NCBI GenBank assembly: GCA_027577415.1
Contig: JANBQS010000086.1
Coordinates: 1 to 38,433 of the forward strand
Direction of reading: 5' to 3'
Origin: Coemansia sp. RSA 922
Lineage: Eukaryota > Kickxellomycota > Kickxellomycetes > Kickxellales > Kickxellaceae
DNA: 38,433 nucleotides
Numbering within the stretch: the first letter of the stretch is position 1; every line of letters starts with the position of its first letter. Both the position numbers and the translations under genes were made by a program. Positions 8,652 to 17,466 of the stretch are shown piece by piece. The notes under the pieces are model-generated. The model had not been told where the DNA came from and made no database searches. It was given only the letters and a program-made list of their open reading frames with translations.

Positions 8652-9299
8652 CTACGCAGCCGGCTCCTTGCCCTTTGCTATCAAGCCAGCCAGCTCGTCT
8701 ATCACGGCTTGTGCAATATCTTCGGGCTCAGCCATTGCGCCCATGCCAATATCGCCGCAAGCCAAAGTCTTTGCAACGGGATTGATGATACGGAAGCCCA
8801 GCATCTTCAGGGTACCAATTTGAGTGTCAGTGATAGGATGCTCCCACATCATTGGGTTCATCGCCGGGCAGACGATGCGAGGCTTGGTCATATCCCAGGC
8901 CCTCAACACGCAAGTAAGCAGATTATCGCAAAAGCCCGTGGCCACCTTGGCCATAGTGTTGGCATCCAGCGGCGCTACAACGCAAATGTCTGCCCACTTG
9001 CGCAGCTCGATGTGGAGGACTGGATCGCCAATCTTCTTCCACTCGGACCATTCGTCCTGGTCCGTATACAACGTAACGTGTTCCTCGGGTAGCTGCTCGC
9101 GCCGGAAAAAGTGCAGCGCAGAGTTGGACGCAGCAATGGCTATTTCGATCTGAACACCGTGCGCTTCTAGGCCTTGCTTTATGATGCTCTTGGCGAGTTG
9201 CGGCACTTTGATACTGGCTACGCTGCCTGTAGCGCCGATAAGTACCCGTCGTACTGGCAGTTTCTTCTCAGGCTCAGCTGTCGAATTCGGCGCAGACAT
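8652..9299 (-). CDS. CAB3: Phosphopantothenoylcysteine decarboxylase (flavoprotein, CoA biosynthesis)
   Basis: A 215-residue HFCD-family flavoprotein. It decarboxylates 4'-phospho-N-pantothenoylcysteine to 4'-phosphopantetheine, the third step from pantothenate to coenzyme A. Motifs: the FMN-binding start GATGSVASIKVPQL; the catalytic histidine in DPVLHIELRKWAD (His96); APLDANTMAKVATGFCDNLLTC; the substrate-binding PAMNPMMWEHP (Asn148); and the flap cysteine in LACGDIGMGAMAE (Cys181). All catalytic residues are present, so this is an active enzyme. The size fits a single-domain PPCDC such as human or plant Hal3, without the long acidic tail of yeast Hal3/Vhs3, so a phosphatase-inhibitor role is less likely. 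In yeast Cab3 works with Hal3/Vhs3 as a heterotrimer; a complete single protein suggests a homotrimer here. Start ATG at 9297-9299. Confidence 0.93.
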   Translation of the reverse strand: MSAPNSTAEPEKKLPVRRVLIGATGSVASIKVPQLAKSIIKQGLEAHGVQIEIAIAASNSALHFFRREQLPEEHVTLYTDQDEWSEWKKIGDPVLHIELRKWADICVVAPLDANTMAKVATGFCDNLLTCVLRAWDMTKPRIVCPAMNPMMWEHPITDTQIGTLKMLGFRIINPVAKTLACGDIGMGAMAEPEDIAQAVIDELAGLIAKGKEPAA

Positions 9300-9527
9300 T
9301 TGTTCGAATTATCGCGGGCAAAGATAAAAATTATTAGCAGATACTGGTGTATAAAGTTAGCGAGGTCAAGAAGGAGGCTTGGCAGCCGTTGTTCAACTGT
9401 AGCCTTTGTGGATTAGTCAGGATTTGGAGACCCACAAACACTTGACTTGCTCTTATAAGTCGGCTTTCTACGGCGTATATTTGCGACAAAAATAGAGCTT
9501 TACACTTTTGCCATCTTCTTCCATATC
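9300..9527. promoter_or_regulatory. Shared divergent promoter of the PPCDC and pICln-like genes
   Basis: 228 bp separate the two divergent start codons. A TTATAAG motif at 9453-9459 lies about 70 bp upstream of the pICln-like ATG and is the only TATA-like element I would point to. No clear element is seen on the PPCDC side. Confidence 0.4.
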
Positions 9528-10362
9528 ATGCCTGTTACTCTTTTAAGCCAGCTACCAACTCTCTCCCACACCCGATTTACCGCCGACCGAACTCGAGTCT
9601 CTTGTGATCCGCCAAGTGATTCTGCCAATGGTCTAGGAACTTTGTATATCGACGAGCAGCGTGTAGTGTTTTTCTCGACAGAAAGCAACCGTGGGTTCTC
9701 TATCGACTACCCTACTATTGTTATTCATGCCGTCTCGCGCAGCACTGACGGAGTGGGCGCGCACTTGTACTGCCAGCTCGATGGCCCATTTCCCGAAAGC
9801 ATCAAATCCGACGATAGCGAAGAAGAGGACGAAGATGAGCAGTTTGCCGAGCTAAAATTTATCCCCGAAGACGAGAAAATCCGTAAGTACATTCGCCATG
9901 TCTCCATCTTGGTGCAGTGCAAACAAGACCTAAATGCTCTATTGGTATCTGTAGTTGACGATATGTTCAAGGCGATGTCTGATTGCGCGGCGCTGAATCC
10001 TGACGACGACGAGGGATCTGGTTCTGAATCCGATCTTGACGACATCTGCGTAGGGGATTACCAGGACGGTTCAGCGAGCGAAGATGAAAATGAAGAGGGC
10101 AATGACGACGAATCTGCTGTGCAGACCATTGAAGAGTTTGATTCTTCGGAATTTATTACGACTGCCGACGACCTGGATCGTTTAACGCCAAAGGGCAAAG
10201 TAAGTACAGATCGCTGCACAGCACATTCCGCCTCTTTCACGTCACTGATATATATTGGACAACTTGTAGGAGATACTGGCGCACCTGGAGTCCGTGATTG
10301 TTGAGTCTACAGAGCAAGCGAATGGCTCCAACGAGGATGGGCGTTATGATGACGCTGAATAG
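9528..10362 (+). CDS. pICln-like methylosome / snRNP assembly factor
   Basis: Two exons, 9528-10199 and 10270-10362, joined by a 70-nt intron (GTAAGT...TTGTAG) in phase 0 and giving 254 residues. The N-terminal PH-like fold carries the family segment GTLYIDEQRVVFF...GFSIDYPTIVIHAVSR, matching the pICln pattern of an edge strand with a W/F then YP-x-I-x-HA-x-SR. Acidic stretches follow (SDDSEEEDEDEQ; several DDD/EDE runs from residue 160), then a helical segment QTIEEFDSSEFITTADDL; the second exon adds a short acidic tail. pICln delivers Sm proteins to the PRMT5 methylosome and blocks premature snRNP assembly. Fungal homologues exist (S. pombe Saf5). Without the intron the frame would run into unrelated residues, so the splice is well supported. 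It converges with the next gene 65 bp downstream. Confidence 0.85.
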
Positions 10363-10427
10363 TTGGGCAGTTTACGCAGGCATTAGTAGTATCTATTATA
10401 TCGCAAGCTGGTTCTAACAGCAATTTT

Positions 10428-11867
10428 CTACCATGTGTAGCGATGATCAGGGCGCTTGTCGCACATATCCTCGACTTCGTCTTTTGACAAGGCCGAAGGA
10501 TCAAAGTCCTCGTTCTGAGAGTCGCGACGGCGGTTCTCGTACCTAAAGTACAAGTTGAGGGCAAGCGCAACTACAAAGATGACAGCGTTGCACACGCACA
10601 CAAAAATGTGGCCAAAGCGATACTGAGGAAAGTCCTTGCCGCGATAAATGTGCGATCCAATAAGCCCAGCTACGCCGCCCAGCATGACTGTAACCGCCGA
10701 CGCCACGCCCTTCTTTGTGACGCCCATGACGTTGTTGGACATCCATATTGAAACCAGCGGCATATTCGGCGACAGCGCAAAGTTTGACAGGCACAAAAAG
10801 GCAAAGCGCACGTGGATATTCTCGACGGTAGCAATGACAGCGTAAAATGCGCAAGCCGCAGCGCTGAACATCATGATCCACACGCTGAATCGCGGGTATA
10901 TGCGTGGGAGGAACATTGACAGGATCTGGCTGGCGAATCCGCAGGCGCTGGGCGCTGCCGAGAGCACTTGGGCGCGCGTTGACGTATACCCCATAGCCTT
11001 GATCAGAGTCGGGCCAAAGATAGCCTGCGTGGCACCGCCCGTTGCTGCTGCCCAGAAAATGATAGCGTAGCCCCAAATCGTCCAGTCTGATAGGGCGCGG
11101 AACACTTGGCGAGGGCGGTAGTCGGTGTTATAAGACAGGGCCTTGTCGTTGGCCAGCATCCTCAGGGCGGCCGCTCGCTCGTCCTCAGTCAAAAATGTGG
11201 CCGTCTCTGGGTAGTTTTGCAGCATGATTGCCATGATGACGGCCAGAGCCACGGTAATGCTGGCCTCAATGATGAAAATGTATTGGTACCCCATCAGGCT
11301 GCCATTGATCTCTTGCAGGCGAGCAGCCAGTGGCCCTGCCCAAATGCCAGCAAACACGCCTGCCGAGAAGAACAGCGCGATGCGAGGCGCCTGCTGGCGC
11401 TTCGTGTACCAGAACGATGTCAGGTAGATAAACCCAGGAACGTATCCAGCCTCAAACACACCCAAGAGCACGCGGACCGCAACCAACGATCCATACGACT
11501 TTGCCGCTGCCATGAGCGCCACCAAAATCGACCAGCAAATGGCAATGAACGGCAGCCAGATACGAGCGCCAACGCGCTTGAGAATAATGTTGGATGGGAT
11601 CTCGAAGAATATGTACGTGAAGAAGAACGCCGACACTATCCAGTTGAATTGCTCGCCATGCAGCCCCAGCTCTACGTCCATGCCCGCTACTTTGGCATTG
11701 CCAATGTTGTTGCGATCGATGATTGCGAAAAAGTACATGGCAAACGCTGGTGGCAGCAAGTGCAAGTCGGCCTTGCGCAAATATGATCCCCTTAGCCGCT
11801 GCTCCTCTGCGCCATCGACGACTTCGCTGACGCCTCTCTCAGATGACTTGACGTCCTTGGTAGACAT
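10428..11867 (-). CDS. MFS anion:cation symporter, Dal5/allantoate-permease family
   Basis: 479 residues and about twelve membrane segments. The N-terminal half opens with DLHLLPPAFAMYFFAIIDRNNIGNAKVAGM, the family form of helix 1 (D-R-x-N-I-G-N-A), followed by FEIPSNIILKRVGARIWLP, GVFEAGYVPGFIYLTSFWY and the mid-loop segment PETATFLTEDERAAALRM. The second half carries DWTIWGY and PLVSIWMSNNVMGVTKKGVASAV. In fungi these carriers import allantoate, nicotinate, pantothenate, biotin precursors or dipeptides; the substrate cannot be read from sequence. The start is the ATG at 11865-11867, giving a short cytosolic N-tail with serines and acidic residues; upstream codons have no ATG in frame. Four GATAA motifs upstream suggest nitrogen control. 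Intronless. Confidence 0.88.
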   Translation of the reverse strand: MSTKDVKSSERGVSEVVDGAEEQRLRGSYLRKADLHLLPPAFAMYFFAIIDRNNIGNAKVAGMDVELGLHGEQFNWIVSAFFFTYIFFEIPSNIILKRVGARIWLPFIAICWSILVALMAAAKSYGSLVAVRVLLGVFEAGYVPGFIYLTSFWYTKRQQAPRIALFFSAGVFAGIWAGPLAARLQEINGSLMGYQYIFIIEASITVALAVIMAIMLQNYPETATFLTEDERAAALRMLANDKALSYNTDYRPRQVFRALSDWTIWGYAIIFWAAATGGATQAIFGPTLIKAMGYTSTRAQVLSAAPSACGFASQILSMFLPRIYPRFSVWIMMFSAAACAFYAVIATVENIHVRFAFLCLSNFALSPNMPLVSIWMSNNVMGVTKKGVASAVTVMLGGVAGLIGSHIYRGKDFPQYRFGHIFVCVCNAVIFVVALALNLYFRYENRRRDSQNEDFDPSALSKDEVEDMCDKRPDHRYTW

Positions 11868-12010
11868 TCTGACGGGTCCAAATTTATAGATACAATAGAA
11901 GCGCAAATATATGAAAAGAGTAGAAGGAAAGAAATACACCTTGCCCAATGCTTTCCCTTTAAGACAGTTGGGGGCAGGAGATTAGCAAGGTCCGTGTACC
12001 TCTGCTGGTG

Positions 12011-12255
12011 TTATCTATTGCCAAGTTGGGACTTACACTTTCGACATGGAATGTCGATCCTAATCCCAAAGCGGGGGCATAAATTGCCCGTTCCTATCTA
12101 GTTCGCAGGCTCACAAGAAAATATTATCCGTGAAGCAGCATGCACTTGCGTTATCTGCTGCCTTGCATATGCTAGCTGCGTTGCTGGCAGTTTAACAACC
12201 CTCCATGTGTCAATGACTGAACCAGATCTAATCCGGATCCGCCCACTCCCTTATC
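12011..12255 (-). promoter_or_regulatory. Cluster of four GATAA motifs upstream of the Dal5-like permease
   Basis: TTATC on the top strand (GATAA in permease orientation) occurs at 12011-12015, 12124-12128, 12151-12155 and 12251-12255, the last as CTTATC/GATAAG. They lie 144-388 bp upstream of the permease ATG. About 0.2 would be expected by chance on one strand in this length. GATA factors (Gln3/AreA type) activate Dal5-family genes on poor nitrogen sources in other fungi; the link here is inferred. Confidence 0.45.
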
Positions 12256-12286
12256 TTCTGGGTCCACTTCATGCCCCAAACTGCAG

Positions 12287-12330
12287 CGAATCGAGCTGCA
12301 CTCATTTTTTTTCTGGACCGAATCGAGCTG
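12287..12330 (+). repeat. 12-bp direct repeat CGAATCGAGCTG
   Basis: Identical copies at 12287-12298 and 12319-12330, 32 bp apart (about three helical turns) and separated by a T-rich run. This spacing would put two bound proteins on the same face of DNA, so a regulatory site pair is possible. Confidence 0.6.
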
Positions 12331-12977
12331 TGCTGACGGTTTGACACGTGGAGTTAATCTCTGGTATCGTTTGATTTACAGTGGATGATCGGTTTCTTAA
12401 TCTGCTCAAGCGCCACATGAAATCAATTTATAACACCGCTGGCACGCGACTGCACTAATTGACAAACCGCGCGAGTTGTTTTTTTGGCGGCAACGTGCTT
12501 TTGTGGCGGTGTAGCCAATATTCCCTCTATCCCCTCCCCCCATTTGAGTGCCGCTTCTGAACAATAGCCCAGATCCGAACAATTGGTAGGCAACTCCGCT
12601 CAACAAATGGAGTTTCCCGTTTCGTCACAAGTGCGAAATCTGAATGGATTCAAACCAAATCCATCCCTCAGTCTAGTACCAAAAGACGCCATTTTCTAGC
12701 ACACCCCCAGTCTCCCCCTCTCCTTTGTATTTAACGCATCTTTCTTTTACCAGTCTTTTATTCAGTCAAGTTTTTCGCTTTTCTTTATTCAACTCTTGCA
12801 CTTATTTACGACAAAAACACAACAACTGCCTTTTATACTTTACGCACATAGTCCTATCGCTGAAATTATTTTAGCTACACGCCACGCTTACTGATCGAAC
12901 CTAAAAACTATTGGCTGCGCATTACTCGCCTATTCTTTCCGCACATTACCTGTTTAGTCTACTTCACATCAGCTACC

Positions 12978-13265
12978 ATGAGGAACACATTCATTTTTGC
13001 ACTCTTGTTGCTTTTCATCTTTGCCATGTCTGCCATGGCCGCCCCACTTGCACTACCCATGTCTGGTTCCGACGCCATTGCTCAAACTGCGGCACCACTG
13101 ACTGTGCGGACACAGACGGTGAACCACGTCAAACGTCAAGGCGGTCCTGCTATACCGCTTCCAGAAGCCGGAGAGACTCTCCTATCGTTCCTTGACCGTT
13201 TGTTGGTCAATTTACCACTCCTGGGCAAGCTCTTGGGTGGTCTCGGATATGTGCGCCCAAAGTAG
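12978..13265 (+). CDS. Small secreted prepropeptide with Kex2-type cleavage site
   Basis: A 95-residue protein. Residues 1-22 form a clear signal peptide (MRNTFIFALLLLFIFAMSAMA, then A-P). A short propeptide follows, ending at a dibasic Lys-Arg (52-53, context NHVKRQGG), the usual site for Kex2 protease in the Golgi. The predicted product, residues 54-95, is a 42-residue peptide without cysteines. After a Gly/Pro-rich start it carries a leucine-rich amphipathic stretch (ETLLSFLDRLLVNLPLLGKL) and a Gly and basic tail (YVRPK). An N-terminal Gln after cleavage could cyclise. Kex2-processed peptides in fungi include pheromones, surface peptides and membrane-active peptides; I cannot assign one. 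There is no CaaX end, which argues against a farnesylated pheromone. Start ATG at 12978 after a CT-rich leader. Confidence 0.7.
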   Translation: MRNTFIFALLLLFIFAMSAMAAPLALPMSGSDAIAQTAAPLTVRTQTVNHVKRQGGPAIPLPEAGETLLSFLDRLLVNLPLLGKLLGGLGYVRPK

Positions 13266-13925
13266 ACCGATTTGCCTCGTAGCTGTGCTGAGCACGGTTA
13301 ACAAGTCATCAGTATTTCCAAATAGGGACTCCACGATTCATCGCTCGTGTGGCTTGTCCTTCTTTTCAAAGCCCCTCTTTGTTGGGTTAACGACTTGAAT
13401 CAAATTACGAATATGACAATATATCAACACGCATAGAAACATATTTTTTAAATGACATTTCATATTGAGCTGGTTGCTGGTATAGCATTGTTGCTCCTGA
13501 CGTAGGCAACAGTAAAAATAGAAGCAGTATCTTGCCTCCAACAAGCAATATAACGCAAACAAACACTCTTGAAAGCGCACCTGGAATCTCTAGTTGCTGG
13601 CATGGCGCTGTACTGCGCTACGATCAAAGCCCTCTATTGTCCCTGTCCAAAGTCACAAAGGCAATGACAGTAAGCGCAGTAGCCCAAGTACTTTATAGTA
13701 AACATTTGCACAAACGCGTGTCACTTGAACTGTTAATATATCCATTGTATATGCTAGCAGTAACTAATTTGTCCTGAGCTGCAAAACAAACACACTAAAG
13801 TATTTGCTGAACAACTGCGACAGCAGAATATAAATATGCTGCTGTAGCCCACTACGCCAGTTCATCCCTTGAAAGGTCGTACTACCAACATCTCAGCTTT
13901 GATACTCATTTTGTTTACATCAACC
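13266..13925. other. Intergenic; promoter of the proline-rich secreted protein
   Basis: No convincing gene. A TATAAATA box at 13829-13836 lies about 90 bp upstream of the next ATG (13926), a usual distance for a fungal TATA promoter. Short frames in the region have no coding character. Confidence 0.5.
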
Positions 13926-14594
13926 ATGCGCACATTCACTGCTCTTATCGTCTCCACTGTCGCTGTTGCCGCCCAAGAGATCGGCTTCACTGGCGGTGCT
14001 AACGTCGCCTCAGGAACCAGCGCAATCAACAACCCGAACGTAAACAACGGCTGGCAAGCAGATTCTTCACTCTTTGCCTCAGGTGATAGCGGTGCTCCCA
14101 ATACTTTTAACGGTATTCTCAACAGCCACTTTACAAGCATAAACAGCAACCTCGCCAGCAACGATAACCTGCTAAACAATCCAAGCCTTATTAGAGTCGC
14201 TGGTAACAGTGGATGGTCTGCCAACGGCGATCACAATGCGATGGGCCCAGTCCAGAACAATTTTGGCGGTGCTTTTGTCAGACGCGGCGGCGATGTAGTC
14301 TTTGCCAACGGATACCATGCTGCTGGTCCTGTCGTGTCGCTTCCTCCTATTGTCTTCCACTCTACGCCTGCGCCTTATACTGCTCCCATCGTTGTGCCTG
14401 CCCCGGCTCACTACGAGGCTCCTGTTGTGGTAGTCCCTAAGCCCGCGCCAGCGCCAGTTGTCTACAGCCCTCCTCCAGCTCCCTACAAGGCCCCACCCGT
14501 TGTTGTACCCAAGCCTTCTCAATACGTCGCCCCTCCTCCTGTTTCGTCCCCGGTACCTGCTTCGTATGTCGCCGCCAGCTACAAGAAGGCTTGA
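13926..14594 (+). CDS. Secreted proline-rich protein, probably cell-wall associated
   Basis: A 222-residue protein. A signal peptide covers roughly residues 1-16 (MRTFTALIVSTVAVAA, then QEIGF). The middle (17-140) is rich in Asn, Gly, Ser and Ala with repeated NN and SN pairs and few charges. The C-terminal third is built of imperfect repeats of the type P-x-P-A-P-Y-x-A-P-x-V-V-V-P-K-P (for example APYTAPIVVPAP, then PAPYKAPPVVVPKP), ending ASYKKA. There are no cysteines and no GPI-anchor signal. Such repeats are found in extended wall or spore-coat proteins, and tyrosines in APY units could be cross-linked. The start is the ATG at 13926; the frame is open upstream, but this ATG gives the signal peptide. 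It is downstream of another small secreted-protein gene in the same orientation. The specific function is unknown. Confidence 0.75.
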   Translation: MRTFTALIVSTVAVAAQEIGFTGGANVASGTSAINNPNVNNGWQADSSLFASGDSGAPNTFNGILNSHFTSINSNLASNDNLLNNPSLIRVAGNSGWSANGDHNAMGPVQNNFGGAFVRRGGDVVFANGYHAAGPVVSLPPIVFHSTPAPYTAPIVVPAPAHYEAPVVVVPKPAPAPVVYSPPPAPYKAPPVVVPKPSQYVAPPPVSSPVPASYVAASYKKA

Positions 14595-14866
14595 ACAAAG
14601 CGTGCTCTATGCGAATATTTATACTTTCATGCCTAGATCTGAGATTTAGGCAAATAAATTCTTATTTACTATACTTTGCAAAGTCGGAGTCTGCTCGGAC
14701 ATAACTCAATCTCAACCGTTTTTATAGAATGCTAGCAAAGCAGTGTTCCGGTAGAGAATTTCATTGAACTAAAACATTTATACGGATGTGTCATTGTATC
14801 GCATTACCCAGTTGACAACACTGCTTCGGTTTCTTACAAGTAAAAGTCAGTATCTATTAACACAGT

Positions 14867-16549
14867 CTATTCCTGCCGCTGGCGCTTCCAAAATGCAGTT
14901 ACGCGAGGCAAGCACAGCACAACAGTAAAAAAGAAGACGCTAAAGTAGGCAATTTTGGCAGTGGTGCGGAATGCCGGTATAAAACACTCGTTTGTACACT
15001 GCATGCGGTCTTGAGGAGCGTCTTTGCCCAGACGGCTGATAATGTTGTACAGGCCCTGGTCCCAGCTGGACCCGAATATCAAGTTGCAAATGTGGCCACC
15101 GATAGCCGGGCCCAGAGTAATAATACCCCAGCACAAGCCAAAGTTCTCGGCACCCCAAGTCTCGGCCGTAATAGTTGGCGCCAAAGTAAAGGCCGATCCC
15201 ATTGACGTGCCAATAAGAACCGCTAGTGGGTACATATCCTCGAGACGACTGACGCGAGCAGCAGTGTTTTGCGCGTGTATCATCAGCAAACCCGCAATGA
15301 CCAGCAATCCGGATCGAGGGAGGCGCAGTTTGGTACGCCACAGGTCAGAGAGGTACCCAACGACGAGCCGCGAAAAGAAAGAAAAGAACGACTGTGTAGC
15401 GACAATCTTGTCCTTGTACTGGCCGATTTGCTCTTCAGTAAGCGTGGTACTGTGCGACATGGCGCGCACCATGGACCCGCAGTTGTTGACAAAGGCCAGA
15501 CCAGGCCCAGAGAAGCAAATTATTCCCAGCAGCAAAGCCCAGGCAATAGGATCGCGGCCCAGCCGAATTAACGCCGATTCCTCGGGAAGCTGCGCTGGAT
15601 TGGCGACAGCTGTTGTTGCCGAAAGAGGAGTAATCGGAGCAGACGACAGAGGTGGAGTCTCTGCACCGGTGCTATGGGCATTGGAGGGAGAGTGGGTTTC
15701 AGCAGCAGTGCTATCGGCTGGCGACGCTGGCGATATCAAGTTCACTGTCATATCGTTGTTGACATGGCCAGCTTCGTTGGCGACCGACACAGTCATGCGG
15801 CGTTTGCGAGTCTCTGCCATTTCAAAAGACTCGTGCGAAGGCGACATTACCGATCCGCTAGTAGCAACAGCAGCAGGCGACAGCGACGCATTGATCTTTA
15901 TAGCCAGCGACGTAGCCCGCTTTCTAGGAACAGGCTGTGCTTCTTTAAGCACAACGTACCTGGAAGCCAGCAAGTGGGCGGCAAGCGAGACCACGGCCAT
16001 AAAAGCCAAGTAGCGCCAGGGGGTCTGGTCAGACTCGAACCAGCGAGCCTTGAGCGAAGAAAAGACAAACGTCGACAACCCATAGAGCGAGTTGGGAATA
16101 CCCAATGCAATGCCCGAGTGTCGCGAGTGCTTAAAGTTACGAGCAGTGGTAGCCATAGACGACATATACGCGGCTTTCGATCCAACACCAACCAGCGCAA
16201 ACAGCATGGACATTGTGGCGACATAGTGGTGCGCATGCTCATAGGCCGTGTCAAAGTGCTTGAATGAGTAGCTCAAGCCCATGTATCCACAGAACATAAG
16301 CACAGCGGCGGACTGGATAACGCGAGTAGGCCCAATACGTGTTGACAAGTAGCCAAACAGAGGCGCTGACATGTAGTGAGCGTAGTCACCTAGCGAGGCT
16401 ACCAAATTCGTCTCGTACTGCGTGAACCCCAGGACCTCGCTGAAGGACGACCCGTATGTGGCAAACAGCGACGTTGTGCCGCCGCATAGCATCGAGAGGC
16501 ATATGGCAATGTATGACAAAGTGCTGGTATAGGACTCTCGTGGCTCCAT
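14867..16549 (-). CDS. MCH1: Mch1-like MFS transporter (monocarboxylate-permease-like)
   Basis: 560 residues, about twelve membrane segments, and a long hydrophilic loop (residues ~210-325, rich in Ser, Thr, Ala and Pro) between the two six-helix halves. Family-like segments are GFTQYETNLVASLGDYAHYM in the first helix pair, GIALGIPNSLYGLSTFVFSSL before helix 6, and GPGLAFVNNCGSMVRAM after the loop. These match the fungal Mch1 pattern (YSSWQINTIASM, then S-L-P-T-x-YG-I-S-S). Yeast Mch1 resembles mammalian monocarboxylate carriers but does not carry monocarboxylates; it localises to the vacuolar membrane and its substrate is unknown. A nodulin-like MFS assignment is the main alternative. Start ATG at 16547-16549. 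Intronless. Confidence 0.75.
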   Translation of the reverse strand: MEPRESYTSTLSYIAICLSMLCGGTTSLFATYGSSFSEVLGFTQYETNLVASLGDYAHYMSAPLFGYLSTRIGPTRVIQSAAVLMFCGYMGLSYSFKHFDTAYEHAHHYVATMSMLFALVGVGSKAAYMSSMATTARNFKHSRHSGIALGIPNSLYGLSTFVFSSLKARWFESDQTPWRYLAFMAVVSLAAHLLASRYVVLKEAQPVPRKRATSLAIKINASLSPAAVATSGSVMSPSHESFEMAETRKRRMTVSVANEAGHVNNDMTVNLISPASPADSTAAETHSPSNAHSTGAETPPLSSAPITPLSATTAVANPAQLPEESALIRLGRDPIAWALLLGIICFSGPGLAFVNNCGSMVRAMSHSTTLTEEQIGQYKDKIVATQSFFSFFSRLVVGYLSDLWRTKLRLPRSGLLVIAGLLMIHAQNTAARVSRLEDMYPLAVLIGTSMGSAFTLAPTITAETWGAENFGLCWGIITLGPAIGGHICNLIFGSSWDQGLYNIISRLGKDAPQDRMQCTNECFIPAFRTTAKIAYFSVFFFTVVLCLPRVTAFWKRQRQE

Positions 16550-16721
16550 TCTGAATTATGTGTATAGATGAGTAACTTTTTTAAAAAAAAAAAAAAGAGA
16601 AAATATTCTACTAAAGAAAAGTCCGAAAGCCAACTAGAGTCACACACAATCCAGAAATAGGATTTTTTGGCGCAACCTTTAAGTGCAAATTTATTGTGAT
16701 TGATTAAAAATAGAAAATGTT

Positions 16722-17466
16722 TCAATCTACAGTGGGTGGATTGCCGGGTGCAGCTGGGGCATTGGTGTCGTCGTCCGGAGCTGACTGCTGGTGATATTGA
16801 ATAATGTGATATAGGTGGCTGGCCACTTGTTGCGACTCATTTCTAAATAAGATCTTCCCATCAAGCTCGTCGTCGCCGGGATCAAAGTGGTATCACCAGT
16901 TAGACACCGTTAACCAGCGTTTTTTTTTTGAAAATGTGTGGGGCCTAGATCATGGAGTAGGAATAGTAGAAGTCGTGTAGGATACGCAAGATGACAGCGG
17001 AGTTCCAGTGGAGGAACATAGCCAAACTGTCAAGCCTTTTGCCCTCCAGTGACAGCTCTCCTAGAGTGCAGAAATTCTCCCAGACCGCCAAGCCATTAAT
17101 AGTGCCACAGAGACCAGACGGAAGGCTGGCGTATGATCTAATAGAGTCGGCAGCAGGGATCAGGTGGGAGGCTGACTGGTGGCACTATAACCTTACTAAT
17201 ATAGATCTATTACAATCAGAAATTGTTAACAAGAAATCCAAGACAATGCACTTTCCCCAGACTGCCGTAAGATATGTGTCTTGCAAAACTTTGCGCTTGC
17301 TCGAAGTCGCACCCAATCTCATGATTCGCTGAGCCCTGAGTGGTAGGCCCATGAGATCCGTGAGAGTACTGTTTGTAGTTTGTAGTATGCGAGTTGCTAA
17401 TGGCTAACGCCTAAGTTCACCAGTCCTTACTGTAGGATTTTGACACTCAGCGACGATATCCAACAT
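16722..17466 (-). pseudogene. Decayed protein gene with four in-frame stops and a frameshift; family unknown
   Basis: Read on the minus strand from an ATG at 17466, the frame encodes clearly protein-like sequence (for example LQDTYLTAVWGKCIVLDFLL, AADSIRSYASLPSGLCGTI, LDSLAMFLHWNSAVILRILH). It is broken by TAG codons after GELRR, after SILVRL and after YYSYSMI. A run of ten A at 16920-16929 then shifts the frame. The reading continues as RWLTVSNW, a TGA, and YHFDPGDDELDGKILFRNES...NPPTVD before the normal stop at 16722-16724. Each stop could come from Gln (CAG) or Arg (CGA) by a C-to-T change. There is no match I recognise and the ancestral start is unsure. The top strand carries a 113-codon antisense frame over part of this, which I regard as a shadow. 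Sequencing error could explain the A-run but not four stops. Confidence 0.65.

Larger units (their letters stand above)
11868..12977. other. 1.1-kb divergent intergenic region between the Dal5-like permease and a small secreted-protein gene
   Basis: No credible gene. It holds the GATAA cluster and the 12-bp direct repeat listed separately. The right end (12700-12850) is rich in C/T tracts typical of fungal leaders, presumably for the secreted-protein gene at 12978. Confidence 0.6.

Noticed and set aside
16991..17332. 113-codon plus-strand frame
   Set aside because: The minus strand here reads as a degraded but convincing protein, so this is its antisense shadow.
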